DNA of 11,957 bases from Dehalococcoidia bacterium (GCA_030691835.1 JAUYDO010000170.1:1-11957); one strand, 5' to 3'; positions 1-8,021 are shown, counted from the stretch's first letter. Made by a program: numbers and translations. The notes: generated by a model not told the origin, from the sequence alone.

Positions 1-150
1 GAGCTGGTCGAGGCTGAGTTTTATTACAAGGGCTTGAGCCGGGGAGACGAGTATTGTCAGGAACAAAAGGACTGTAATGAAGCAGGATGCAGGAATTGGA
101 ATCCACCTATGCCACTTCACAGTATTCCTCCAATCCTGATGATAATTTAA
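1..150 (+). CDS. possible C-terminal end of an upstream gene (partial, unidentified)
   Basis: Frame 1 is open from the window edge to a TAA at 148-150, giving 49 codons with no start needed inside the window. The peptide begins ELVEAEFYYKGLSRGDE, continues through a stretch with three cysteines (around residues 19, 25 and 30) and ends in a Pro- and Ile-rich tail. The other two forward frames hit stops within the first 40 bases, so this is the only forward frame that could continue a gene from the left. I do not recognise a family. A chance opening of this length is quite possible, so this is a weak call. Confidence 0.3.
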   Translation, partial: ELVEAEFYYKGLSRGDEYCQEQKDCNEAGCRNWNPPMPLHSIPPILMII

Positions 151-357
151 GTCGTTTGTTTATTCCATCACATTTGAGAGTGAAAGTCAAACTCGTGGGG
201 GCTGGCTTTTAGTACCGGTGGGTGTTTTATGGTAAAGAGTAAGGGTTTTAATCCAGGACTAATTTCCTATGACTAAAACCTTATTGCGATATGGAGTCAA
301 CTGTAATATAAGTATGTGTGCGAGGCTGGACAGATTTGTCGAGAGGCGGGATGTTGT
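151..357. promoter_or_regulatory. non-coding leader upstream of the pilus operon
   Basis: About 200 bases separate the TAA at 148-150 from the preferred pilB start. The stretch is more AT-rich than the genes around it and carries stops in the pilB frame (175-177, 274-276, 304-306), so pilB cannot extend further left than 316. It is the natural place for the operon promoter. The only candidate I can name is a -10-like TAATAT at 304-309, with no good -35 element at the right distance (TTATTG at 281-286 is 17 bases upstream but matches poorly). An imperfect hairpin at 241-282 is listed separately. No riboswitch class was recognised. Confidence 0.4.
241..282 (+). promoter_or_regulatory. imperfect hairpin in the pilB leader
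   Basis: AAGGGTTTTA at 241-250 pairs with TAAAACCTT at 274-282, nine base pairs with one bulged G. Inside it AGGA at 255-258 pairs with TCCT at 265-268 around a six-base loop. It is not followed by a T-run, so it is not a standard intrinsic terminator for the partial upstream frame. It could be a regulatory leader structure, a protein-binding palindrome or chance. It lies just upstream of the weak -10-like site. Confidence 0.3.
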
Positions 358-1851
358 ATGCAAAACCAGACCAGGCTGAGGTTTCCTCAAGCTGAAGCGC
401 TGAGGCTCATTCCCGAAGCGATGGCGAGGAAGTATACCGCCATTCCCCTGGAAGTGACTGGCAATATGCTTCATGTCGCTATGGCGGACCCCCGGGATAT
501 TTTTGCTCTGGAGGCGTTAGCCACCCAGAGCCAGATGCGTATCGAGTCCGAGCCTGCCAGCCAGCAGGAGATTCAGGAAGCCATTGATTTCAACTACCGG
601 TCATACGATGAAATAGAGAAGCAGATACTCAATATTTCGCCCAATGGAGAGACGGCGGGGAAACAAATCAAAATCGATACCTCGACTGATACCCCGGTGG
701 CAAAGGTGCTGAGGCTCGTTATTGATGAAGCGGTAAAAGCCCGTGCCTCCGACATCCATATTCAGCCGAGGGAAGATAATATTCGCGTGAGGTACCGCAT
801 AGACGGCACTCTGCACGATATGTTCTCTTTACCCCTTGACACGGCGGCTCCACTGATTTCTCGCATTAAGGTTCTGGCGAACATGAATATCGCCGACCAC
901 CACCGGTCTCAGGACGGACACTTCGCGGTCGAAACCAATGGAAGGTTAATAGACATACGTGTGGGCACCACGTCCACCGTATACGGGGAGATGGCGGCGT
1001 TGAGGTTACTGGATAAGTCACGTGCCAGCATGACTCTGCAGGAGCTTGGTTTTCTGCCGGAGAGCCTTGAGGTGTATCAGAATATGCTCAAGGTGCCTTA
1101 CGGCATGATTCTGGTGAGCGGGCCTACCGGCGCCGGTAAGACCACTACTCTTTACGCTTCAATCAACTGCCTCGACTCAATAGGAAAAAACATCATTACC
1201 GTCGAAGACCCTGTAGAGTACCGCTTCAGGAACATAAACCAGATTCAAATAAACCCCCGCGCCGGCATCACCTTCTCCGCGGAGCTGAGAGCCATACTGC
1301 GCTTCGACCCCGATGTGATACTTGTTGGAGAGATACGGGACGCAGAGACAGCCAGGATTGTGGTGCAGGCGGCTCTGACCGGGCACGTGGTGCTGTCTTC
1401 AATCCATGCTAATGATGCCGTTGGAGTGATGCTTCGTCTCATCGACCTGGGGGTCGAGCCGTTTCTGGTCTCCTCGGCGCTTATCGGTGTTGTGGCACAG
1501 CGCATGGTGCGCCATGTCTGTCCCGAGTGCGCCGGTCCGGTGAGCGCGCCGTTGATTGAAAGAGTGACCTACTGCAGGGAGATGGGTGAGGAACGCAGTG
1601 AGTTCCTCACCGGCAGGGGATGCAAGACCTGTGCCCAGACCGGGTATCTGGGACGCACCGGAATATTTGAAATACTTAGATTGAGCGACGAATTGAGGTT
1701 GATGGTGCTCAACGGCGCATCGCTGGCACAGTTACGTGCGCAGGCTATAAAAGACGGCATGATTCCACTGATGAAGGACGGCATGACGAAGGTGAAGGCG
1801 GGCATGACCACGCCTTCGGAAGTACTGCGTAAAGCATATACCACAGAGTAG
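358..1851 (+). CDS. pilB: type IV pilus assembly ATPase PilB (GspE/PilB family)
   Basis: This is the cytoplasmic hexameric ATPase that powers pilus extension through PilC. Counting from the ATG at 358 (497 aa), a short MshEN/GspE-N-like region occupies about residues 10-80. The secretion-ATPase core follows, with RASDIHIQP, Walker A GPTGAGKT at about 255-262, the Asp box ITVEDPVEY, Walker B DPDVILVGEIRD from 317 and the His box TGHVVLSSIHAND. Two CxxC pairs at 388-391 and 422-425 form the Zn-binding C4 motif of PilB/GspE, which separates it from PilT. A GTG at 316 would add 14 residues but has no ribosome-binding site, whereas the 358 ATG has GAGAGG at 341-346. The protein is somewhat shorter than usual at the N-terminus. 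It is the first gene of the operon, and its TAG shares one base with the pilC start. Confidence 0.95.
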   Translation: MQNQTRLRFPQAEALRLIPEAMARKYTAIPLEVTGNMLHVAMADPRDIFALEALATQSQMRIESEPASQQEIQEAIDFNYRSYDEIEKQILNISPNGETAGKQIKIDTSTDTPVAKVLRLVIDEAVKARASDIHIQPREDNIRVRYRIDGTLHDMFSLPLDTAAPLISRIKVLANMNIADHHRSQDGHFAVETNGRLIDIRVGTTSTVYGEMAALRLLDKSRASMTLQELGFLPESLEVYQNMLKVPYGMILVSGPTGAGKTTTLYASINCLDSIGKNIITVEDPVEYRFRNINQIQINPRAGITFSAELRAILRFDPDVILVGEIRDAETARIVVQAALTGHVVLSSIHANDAVGVMLRLIDLGVEPFLVSSALIGVVAQRMVRHVCPECAGPVSAPLIERVTYCREMGEERSEFLTGRGCKTCAQTGYLGRTGIFEILRLSDELRLMVLNGASLAQLRAQAIKDGMIPLMKDGMTKVKAGMTTPSEVLRKAYTTE

Positions 1852-3083
1852 TGTTGAAATGGGGGAGGCCTGAAATCGCTTACCAGTATGTAGCATACAA
1901 CGAAAATAGCGATGTGGTGAAAGGTAAACTGGATGTCACCACGGAAGAGCAAGCCACCGAACTGCTGGAGTACGCCGGCTATCAGGTCATAAGTCTGAGA
2001 CAGCGGGTGCAGTCACCGCTTCTGGATAAGTTACGGAGCGGTCTTTCCCAGGTGAAGCCCTCCGAGATGATACTCTTCTATCACCAGATGGCTCTGCTGA
2101 TTGAGACCGGCATGAACATAGTAACCGCTCTGGAGATTCTGCAGGAGCAGGCGTCAAACCGCACATTGAAGAAGGTACTGAGCAAGGTGATTTCAGATGT
2201 TCGCGGCGGCAGTCAGCTTTCCGTGGCACTGAGCAAGCACCCGGGCGTTTTTTCTCCCATTCATTGCCAGTCATTGAAGGTCGGTGAAAGTACCGGCAGT
2301 CTGGAGACAATGCTCCGGCAGATATCCGAGCATCTGGAGCGGGAAGTAGAGGCGTCAAAGGGCGTCAAGAATGCCATGATTTACCCGGTTATCGCCTTCG
2401 TGGTAACTATCGTGGTCGTGATTATCATGGTAAGCTTTGTCCTGCCGGCTTTCAGCAAGCTATATGCTTCAATGGGTGCCAAACTGCCGATGCTAACTGA
2501 AATAGTTATTAATGCGGGCGCAGTGTTGAATAGCTACGGGGTCTACCTTCTGCTGATAATAGTATTTGCCGGGATACTGGTCTGGGCTTATATAAAGACA
2601 CCGGGCGGTAGATACAATTGGGACAGGCTTTCCTTGACCATGCCCCTGGTGGGGAAGGTGAATCACCTGAACCAGCTAGCCCAACTGAGCCGGAATGTCT
2701 CCCTCCTGTTTCACGCCGGCTTACCACTTACCGAAATCATGCCGCTGGTTACCCAGAGCGCCGGCAACACGGTAATGTCGGAAGCGCTGAACGAGGTGCG
2801 TGAAGAGATGATAGGCGGAGAAGGGTTATCCCGCCCCATGTCCCGGAACAAGCTATTTCTTCCCATGCTGGTGCAGATGGTAAAGGTCGGGGAAGAGACG
2901 GGAAACCTGGATAACACCCTCCTCTCTGTCGCCAAAGCGTACGAGGTGGAGGCGGAGGACAAGTTGCGTACGCTTATCGGGCTGATTCAACCTGCCATGA
3001 TTTTGATAATAGGCGCTGTGGTAGGTCTGCTGGCTCTGTCCCTGGTTTCCGCCATGTATTCAATATACAGCCAGGTGTTGTAA
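1851..3083 (+). CDS. pilC: type IV pilus inner-membrane platform protein PilC (GspF family)
   Basis: Polytopic inner-membrane protein on which PilB and PilT act to add or remove pilin subunits. At 410 aa it has the normal length. The two T2SF/GspF repeats sit at about residues 70-200 and 275-400, each with the signature seen here as LKVGESTGSLE (142-152) and VKVGEETGNLD (344-354). Membrane segments are visible at about 176-199, 226-247 and 376-403, the usual three. The start is a GTG that shares its G with the pilB TAG, implying translational coupling; a TTG one codon later is possible. No strong ribosome-binding site precedes it. The four-base gap to the next gene keeps it in the same transcript. 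Confidence 0.95.
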   Translation: MLKWGRPEIAYQYVAYNENSDVVKGKLDVTTEEQATELLEYAGYQVISLRQRVQSPLLDKLRSGLSQVKPSEMILFYHQMALLIETGMNIVTALEILQEQASNRTLKKVLSKVISDVRGGSQLSVALSKHPGVFSPIHCQSLKVGESTGSLETMLRQISEHLEREVEASKGVKNAMIYPVIAFVVTIVVVIIMVSFVLPAFSKLYASMGAKLPMLTEIVINAGAVLNSYGVYLLLIIVFAGILVWAYIKTPGGRYNWDRLSLTMPLVGKVNHLNQLAQLSRNVSLLFHAGLPLTEIMPLVTQSAGNTVMSEALNEVREEMIGGEGLSRPMSRNKLFLPMLVQMVKVGEETGNLDNTLLSVAKAYEVEAEDKLRTLIGLIQPAMILIIGAVVGLLALSLVSAMYSIYSQVL

Positions 3084-3087
3084 GTTT

Positions 3088-3498
3088 ATGATACGTTTTG
3101 CCATGAAACGGATGATGAACGGGCAGGAAGGACTCAGCATGGTAGAAACGGCAATTGCCGTTGCCATTCTGGGTATTATTGCTGTCGCATTTCTGTCCGG
3201 TCTTGGCACCGCATCGATGGCGCTTGTCGTGGCTGATGAAAAATCCACGGCGGAGAGCATCGCCAGAAGCCAGATGGAGCATGCAAAGAACAAAATCTAC
3301 GTCCCCGGTGCTACGAGCTATGCGGCAGAGCCGATACCAGGCGGCGATGATTATACCGGCTATTCTGTTACCATCAGCGCTCAGGCTCTTAACAATCCCG
3401 ATGACGACATCCAGAAGATAACGGTCACGGTGAGCCGCAATAGCTCGGCAGTGGCAAGCATGGAGGGTTACAAGGTGAACAGAAAGGTGAACAGATGA
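3088..3498 (+). CDS. type IV minor prepilin, PilV/GspI-like
   Basis: A 136-aa prepilin. A short basic leader (about 15 residues, with Arg and Lys) ends in Gly, followed by LSMVE, so cleavage between G15 and L16 by prepilin peptidase would leave Leu+1 and the conserved Glu+5. The hydrophobic helix follows at about 16-38. After it comes a stretch like SIARSQMEHAK, which resembles the region after the helix in PilV/GspI pseudopilins. The small C-terminal globular part is not recognisable. In-frame ATGs at 3103, 3112 and 3115 would shorten the leader without changing the mature protein. The PilV/GspI subtype is inferred from the size, the motif and the position just before a PilW-like gene. Its TGA overlaps the next ATG (ATGA). 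Confidence 0.82.
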   Translation: MIRFAMKRMMNGQEGLSMVETAIAVAILGIIAVAFLSGLGTASMALVVADEKSTAESIARSQMEHAKNKIYVPGATSYAAEPIPGGDDYTGYSVTISAQALNNPDDDIQKITVTVSRNSSAVASMEGYKVNRKVNR

Positions 3499-4034
3499 GC
3501 AGGGGTCAGAGCGGTTTCAGCCTTACGGAATTAGCTGTGAACTACGCCATCGTAGGCATTCTGGCGGCTGTTATCGGCACGCTTATCTTTCAGATAAGCC
3601 GCGGCACGGAGCTAAACAACAATAACATTACCAGCATAACGCAGGTAAGAAACGGGGGCAGCTGGATAAGTAATGATACCTTGATGGCGGAAGACGTGGT
3701 GACTGATAGCCTTGAGTACCCCAACTTTCTTGTCCTGTCCTGGACAGAGCGCAGTTACACAGGTGGTGAGTCAATCTATCATACGGTTACCTACTACTTC
3801 AGTGACCTGGTAAACAATGTTGGCAAGCTGAAGCGGCGTCACTGGAACAGTGCCGGGCTGGATGAGCAGATAGTTGTAGCCAGCTATATCTATTACAATC
3901 TTGCCGACCCGGACAACACCAGCAAGGCTACCTACTTATCACCGACCCTCACGGTAAAGCTGGACTCCAGGCTGGGGAATGCACGGGAGACGAAAGAGTA
4001 CCAGACATGCTACAGAGCCACGTTTGAGTATTAG
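3495..4034 (+). CDS. type IV minor prepilin, PilW/GspJ-like
   Basis: A 179-aa prepilin with a very short leader, MSRGQSG, followed by FSLTE, so Gly-1, Phe+1 and Glu+5 of the class III cleavage site are all present. The hydrophobic helix (to about residue 34) contains AIVGILAAVIG, close to the consensus of true pilins. The rest is a polar, Asn-, Thr- and Tyr-rich domain. Size and place in the operon suit a PilW/GspJ minor pilin, but a structural homologue is not certain. Translation is coupled to the preceding gene by a four-base ATGA overlap, and AAAGGTG at 3484-3490 serves as ribosome-binding site. No cysteine pair or metal site is obvious. Confidence 0.8.
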   Translation: MSRGQSGFSLTELAVNYAIVGILAAVIGTLIFQISRGTELNNNNITSITQVRNGGSWISNDTLMAEDVVTDSLEYPNFLVLSWTERSYTGGESIYHTVTYYFSDLVNNVGKLKRRHWNSAGLDEQIVVASYIYYNLADPDNTSKATYLSPTLTVKLDSRLGNARETKEYQTCYRATFEY

Positions 4035-4035
4035 C

Positions 4036-4893
4036 ATGATAATCAGACTACTCAAGAAAATAGTGTCCGTGGAAACAGGGCAAGCCCTGCCTGTGGTGCT
4101 CTGTATGCTTGTCTTTGGAGGACTGCTGATAGTTCCCAGCGTTAACTTCATCTCGACAAGCGTAAACAGTGTCCGGGTTGGTGAGAACAAGACAAAGGCA
4201 GTCTATGCCGCGGAGGCTGGTGTGGAATACGCCATATGGTGTATTCAAAACAGCCAGACCCCTCCTGCCGAACTGCCTGAAAACATAAACGGGTTTCAGG
4301 TTTCAATTGAGACGCAGAGTATCGGCTCCTATACGGTGTACCTGGGTCAGCTTGTCCAGGGAGCGGCACATGGCAACTACCTCAGTGTCACCAGTGATAT
4401 AGTCTGGGATGAATCTGCCAGTGCCTATAAGTACACCATCACTGTTAACTGGCAGCCTGAGCAAGGCTCACCAAAGATATCTATAGAGGAGGTAGGTGCC
4501 AGGCTGCCATTGGGCTACAGCTATCAAGTGAATTCTGCAAGCAGATTTGCCGACAACCTGTCACTGTTAGAGCCGAACCACCAGGTGGATAGTCAAGGAG
4601 CTAACATGGTGAACTGGGTATTTACTTCGCCGTACCCTTATGTGAGTGAGAGCCAACCGCAAAAGACGCAGAAGTTCTATTTCACTGGAACCGGTGACCT
4701 GGAAGGTTATTATACCTGGGTCGTGGCTAGAAGAGGCGATATCGGACAGGTTGGTGAAGTCAGTGGCGAATTGTACCGTATCACCGCTACGGCTATGCGC
4801 CCGGGGACTGGAACAGTCGTCTCCCGCATAGTGGCGGATGTCATGTATACCGGCAGTGCAATGGAAATTATTTACTGGCAAATAACGGACTAG
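4036..4893 (+). CDS. PilX-like pilus assembly protein
   Basis: A 285-aa protein with a single N-terminal membrane helix (about residues 16-38) and then a segment containing KAVYAAEAGVEYA (about 54-66). This resembles the conserved AAEAG motif just after the helix in PilX/PilX_N-type pilus proteins. Unlike its two neighbours it lacks a standard cleavage site: the only nearby Gly (in VETGQALPVV) is not followed by Glu at +5. The large C-terminal part (about 100-285) looks like a secreted beta-rich domain with many Ser, Thr and Tyr residues, and I cannot assign it. The ATG at 4036, one base after the previous stop, is preferred. The frame stays open to an ATG at 3979, but that start would bury the first 56 bases inside the pilW-like gene and prepend a basic stretch unlike a pilin leader. 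Confidence 0.75.
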   Translation: MIIRLLKKIVSVETGQALPVVLCMLVFGGLLIVPSVNFISTSVNSVRVGENKTKAVYAAEAGVEYAIWCIQNSQTPPAELPENINGFQVSIETQSIGSYTVYLGQLVQGAAHGNYLSVTSDIVWDESASAYKYTITVNWQPEQGSPKISIEEVGARLPLGYSYQVNSASRFADNLSLLEPNHQVDSQGANMVNWVFTSPYPYVSESQPQKTQKFYFTGTGDLEGYYTWVVARRGDIGQVGEVSGELYRITATAMRPGTGTVVSRIVADVMYTGSAMEIIYWQITD

Positions 4894-4907
4894 GGAGATG
4901 AATAGTC

Positions 4908-5486
4908 TTGAAGCTCAGTAAATCCAGTCTACCATTTCTCAGCATAGGGGTTCTGTTTCTGGCTCTAGTTGGGCTGGGCAAGGTCTATATGCAACAGATG
5001 GATGAGCAGGACCAGCTGGTTCAGCAACTTATGCAGGCAAGACAGAGGCTTTCCGCCGTTAAGGTTGAGCCACTTACTGCACAGAAGCAGCAGTTGGAGG
5101 AACAACTCAATCAGATAAACGTGCAGGCTTTAGTGGCAAAGAGCCGGCTCTCCGTGGTGAATGACAGCATCACCGTCAACAATGTACTCCGCGAAATGGC
5201 TAAAGCTTGCAATGTGACCATCACCGATGTTGGTTCATCAAGCCCGGGTGCGGAAAATCTTGCCGGGGTGGCTGTCTCTTCAATGCCTGTCGAGGTGAAG
5301 GTGCAGGGCTCTGTCTCCGGCATAATCGATTTCATTGTCGAGTTTGGTAAGAAATTCCCCACGGGCCTTGTCAAGTCAGCACAATTGACTATGTCGCCCG
5401 TTCAGGGGGAGTCAGCGGGAACACAAACTACCGTAACTGCCGTAGTCCGCATGGTCATCTATGTATATCAAGGCGGTCAACGATGA
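4908..5486 (+). CDS. pilO: type IV pilus inner-membrane protein PilO-like
   Basis: A bitopic membrane protein of 192 aa with the PilO layout: a short cytoplasmic tail, one membrane helix (about residues 8-27), a Gln-rich coiled coil (about 30-80) and a C-terminal domain whose pattern fits the ferredoxin-like fold of PilO (about 90-190). PilO pairs with PilN and links to PilM in the alignment complex between the PilB/PilT motor and the fibre. The start is a TTG, supported by AGGGAGATG at 4892-4900 about seven bases upstream. An ATG inside that ribosome-binding site (4898) is in another frame and stops after seven codons. Primary sequence identity in this family is low, so the call rests on architecture and on the PilM-PilN gene that follows with a four-base overlap. 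Confidence 0.78.
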   Translation: MKLSKSSLPFLSIGVLFLALVGLGKVYMQQMDEQDQLVQQLMQARQRLSAVKVEPLTAQKQQLEEQLNQINVQALVAKSRLSVVNDSITVNNVLREMAKACNVTITDVGSSSPGAENLAGVAVSSMPVEVKVQGSVSGIIDFIVEFGKKFPTGLVKSAQLTMSPVQGESAGTQTTVTAVVRMVIYVYQGGQR

Positions 5487-6937
5487 AGAGCAAGCTGGTT
5501 ACGCTCTACATTGATGACGCCAGCATCAGAGTGGCGGTAATCAACGGGAAAAGAGTCAAAAAGTGGGCTGACTGCCCTCTCGAACCGGGGCTGGTCAAGG
5601 GTTCCGCTATCATCAACGAGGCTGAAGTAGCCTCCAGAATCAGACAGCTTTTCCAGGCTCAGAAGATTGATACCAAAAAGGTTGTTCTCGGCTTCAGCGG
5701 ACTGCACTCCATGACACGTCCTGTCGTTTTTCCCTCCCTTCCCAAAGCCATGCAGGCTGAGGCGGTGATGCGGATGGCGAAGAAAGCCCTGCCCATTCCC
5801 GTGGAGCAGCTGTACATTTCATGGCAACTTATCCCTGCGCCGCAGGGCAAAATGCAGGCTTTCCTCGCCGGAACACCGCGCAAGACAGCGGATTCTCTGG
5901 TAAAGACGGTGCGCCAGGCAGGTCTTGAGCCGGTGCAAATGGCTTTGAAGCCACTGGCTCTGGTACGGGCGGTCAAGGAGCCGAGCGCCATCATCCTGGA
6001 TGTTCAGCCTGCGGAGTTCGATATCGTAATAGTTGCGGATGGGGTTCCACATCCCATTCGCACCGTTTCCTTGCCTGCTGACGCGCTGTCCTGGCAGGAC
6101 AAATTGCCGCTGATAATAAGTGACCTTGAAAGGACAATCAGCTTCTACAATTCGAACAACCAGGATAAGTCCCTGGAGCCGGGCGTGCCCATATACGTTT
6201 CCGGGGAGCTGGCTAATGCGCCGGAGCATCATAAAGCCGTATCTGATGCGCTGGGGCACCCGGTAGTCGTCATGTCATCCCCGGTAATGAGTCCCCCGGA
6301 GCTCGACCTGGGACGCTACATGGTGAACGCCGTACTGGCTTTTAAAGGGCTATTGTCCAGGCGTGAGCTTGGCTCTTCTGCCGCCGGATTGAGTGTCTTG
6401 CCCGCCCGTTATCAGCCAAAACCAGTTCCGGTGCAAAAGCTGGCGATTCTGCCCGCAGCGGGTGTGCTTATTATGCTGATAGTGGCGCTGGCTATGCTTC
6501 TGCAGACTATCTCAGCGAACACCGGCTCAGTCGGCAGTGAGCTTGCCACCATCGAGGGCATGATAAAGCGGAGAGCATCACAGCAGCAGGAGCTAAAGAA
6601 GAGTGTAGCCGAAATAGAAAAGACCGTCTCCTCAGCCAGGTCGTCGGGCAATGCGCTGAGTGGCGCTCTGAGCACCCTGGACAGGCGGCGCAACGAGGTG
6701 AGCGGCAATCTGAAACTGTCGCTATCAGTATTACCGGGCGGCGTCTCCCTGACCGGTCTCAGTCACGTTGACAATAAGCTCACCGTCAGTGGCAGGGCGT
6801 CCAGTGAGGAGGAGGTTTTGTCTTATGCCCGTGCGCTGGATACCACGGGCAAGTTCTCAGAAACCGTCATCACCAGTATGAAACGGGTGTCCGGTGACAG
6901 AATCGAGTTCGTTATAGTGCTGAAGGTCAAGGAGTGA
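5483..6937 (+). CDS. PilM-PilN fusion protein of the type IV pilus alignment complex
   Basis: A 484-aa protein in two parts. Residues 1-300 follow the actin-like PilM pattern: an N-terminal strand LVTLYIDDASIRVAVING, the VLGFSGLHSMTRPVVFP region, a second strand pair around AIILDVQPAEFDIVI, and IYVSGELA. Residues 303-484 resemble PilN: LSVLPARYQP (like the NLLP start of PilN), a membrane helix at about 320-342, a coiled coil at about 350-395 and a small C-terminal domain. The fusion would tie the cytoplasmic ring to the membrane partner of PilO. The phosphate-binding loops look degenerate: the glycines expected after the first Asp (DIGSS-type) and in the second loop (DIG-type) are not seen, so nucleotide binding is doubtful. 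The gene overlaps pilO by four bases (ATGA), so the two are probably made in step. Confidence 0.82.
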   Translation: MKSKLVTLYIDDASIRVAVINGKRVKKWADCPLEPGLVKGSAIINEAEVASRIRQLFQAQKIDTKKVVLGFSGLHSMTRPVVFPSLPKAMQAEAVMRMAKKALPIPVEQLYISWQLIPAPQGKMQAFLAGTPRKTADSLVKTVRQAGLEPVQMALKPLALVRAVKEPSAIILDVQPAEFDIVIVADGVPHPIRTVSLPADALSWQDKLPLIISDLERTISFYNSNNQDKSLEPGVPIYVSGELANAPEHHKAVSDALGHPVVVMSSPVMSPPELDLGRYMVNAVLAFKGLLSRRELGSSAAGLSVLPARYQPKPVPVQKLAILPAAGVLIMLIVALAMLLQTISANTGSVGSELATIEGMIKRRASQQQELKKSVAEIEKTVSSARSSGNALSGALSTLDRRRNEVSGNLKLSLSVLPGGVSLTGLSHVDNKLTVSGRASSEEEVLSYARALDTTGKFSETVITSMKRVSGDRIEFVIVLKVKE

Positions 6938-6941
6938 GAAT

Positions 6942-8021
6942 ATGGACGTTATCTCGCTTATTCGTATTGCTAAATCCATGGGTGCTTCAGACCTGCACCT
7001 TTCCGTTTCAAGTCCTCCCATTTTCAGGGTTCAAGGAGTGCTGCGTGCCCTGGAGGGGGACGAGCCGCTCAAAGCCGAGGATATGGAGCAGGCTTTCAAT
7101 CAGCTAACAACAGAAAAGGAAAGAGAAACATTCCACAAAAGTCTTGAGCTGGATTTTGGGTACACCTTATCCGGCGCCGCGCGGGTGCGCTGTAACGTGG
7201 CGTTGCAGCGTGGGACTATATCCATGGTCATGCGTCTTATACCAGCCGTAATTCCGGGTTTTGCGGACTTACGATTACCGGACATCTGTAAGGAGCTGGT
7301 GCTGAAGCCCAGGGGCTTTTTCGTGGTAAGCGGTCCTACCGGCAGTGGCAAATCGACCACTTTAGCGGCTATGGTGGACTTCCTGAATCACACCGAGAGC
7401 CGGCGTATAGTGACGGTTGAAGACCCTATTGAGTACGTCTACACTAACGATAAATGTGTGATAACCCAGAGAGAGCTGGGTGGTGATACCGTGTCATTTG
7501 TCGAGGCGCTAAGGCATGTGCTGAGGCAAAATCCGGACGTGATACTGGTGGGAGAAATACGTGACGTCGAGACTGCCGCTGCGGCGCTGACCATAGCCGA
7601 GACCGGTCATATGGTGATGACTACGGGTCATGCGCCCAGCACTTACCAGGCTATCGAACGCATTATAGACCTGTTCCCGCCCTATGAACGCCCTCAGGTG
7701 CAGTCACGGCTTGCTTCATTGATAAACGCCATCATGTGTCAGGCGCTTGTGCCAAAGGCGGATGGGAAGGGAAGAGTCCCGGCGGTGGAGATAATGCTGG
7801 CAAATTCCGCAGTAAGGAATCTTATCAGGGAGGGCAAGATACACCAGTTGCCCAACGTCATCCGCACTCATGCTCGCATGGGCATGCAGTTGCTCGACCA
7901 CGCACTTATCGAGCTGTATCGCAAGGGTTTGATTAGCATCGATAGCCTCTACGCCTTCTGCAATGACCGCGAAGAGGTCGATAAGCTCCTGAAACACGGC
8001 GACGAGGTTCTTGCAAGATAG
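6942..8021 (+). CDS. pilT: type IV pilus retraction ATPase PilT
   Basis: The cytoplasmic hexameric ATPase that depolymerises the fibre and gives twitching, uptake or surface sensing. At 359 aa it has normal length. The N-terminal PAS-like domain (about 1-110) opens with GASDLHLSVSSPPIFRVQG. The RecA-like core carries Walker A GPTGSGKST at 131-139, the Asp box VTVEDPIEYVY, Walker B NPDVILVGEIRDVET and the His box TGHMVMTTGHAPST. The C-terminal region has RIIDLFPP and AVRNLIREGK, the latter being the PilT-specific AIRNLIRE motif with Val for Ile. There is no CxxC pair, which separates it from PilB. AAGGAG at 6929-6934 lies seven bases before the ATG and overlaps the end of the preceding gene. 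It is the last gene of the operon. Confidence 0.96.
   Translation: MDVISLIRIAKSMGASDLHLSVSSPPIFRVQGVLRALEGDEPLKAEDMEQAFNQLTTEKERETFHKSLELDFGYTLSGAARVRCNVALQRGTISMVMRLIPAVIPGFADLRLPDICKELVLKPRGFFVVSGPTGSGKSTTLAAMVDFLNHTESRRIVTVEDPIEYVYTNDKCVITQRELGGDTVSFVEALRHVLRQNPDVILVGEIRDVETAAAALTIAETGHMVMTTGHAPSTYQAIERIIDLFPPYERPQVQSRLASLINAIMCQALVPKADGKGRVPAVEIMLANSAVRNLIREGKIHQLPNVIRTHARMGMQLLDHALIELYRKGLISIDSLYAFCNDREEVDKLLKHGDEVLAR

Noticed and set aside
178..240. Possible c-di-GMP or other riboswitch in the pilB leader
   Set aside because: A short GC-rich pairing (GCTGG with CCGGT) is visible, but the conserved core bases of the GEMM class are not found.
316..357. GTG at 316 as the pilB start
   Set aside because: It has no ribosome-binding site and adds a Cys-rich 14-residue leader unlike the family; the ATG at 358 has GAGAGG upstream. 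It remains possible only if the transcript is nearly leaderless.
1569..1952. Minus-strand open frame of 127 codons across the pilB-pilC junction
   Set aside because: It is the complement of the strongly conserved pilB C-terminus and pilC start, with no recognisable domain and no ribosome-binding site.
3979..4035. Longer start for the PilX-like gene at 3979
   Set aside because: It would overlap the pilW-like gene by 56 bases and add a basic stretch without pilin features; the ATG at 4036 directly follows the previous stop and gives a sensible membrane anchor.
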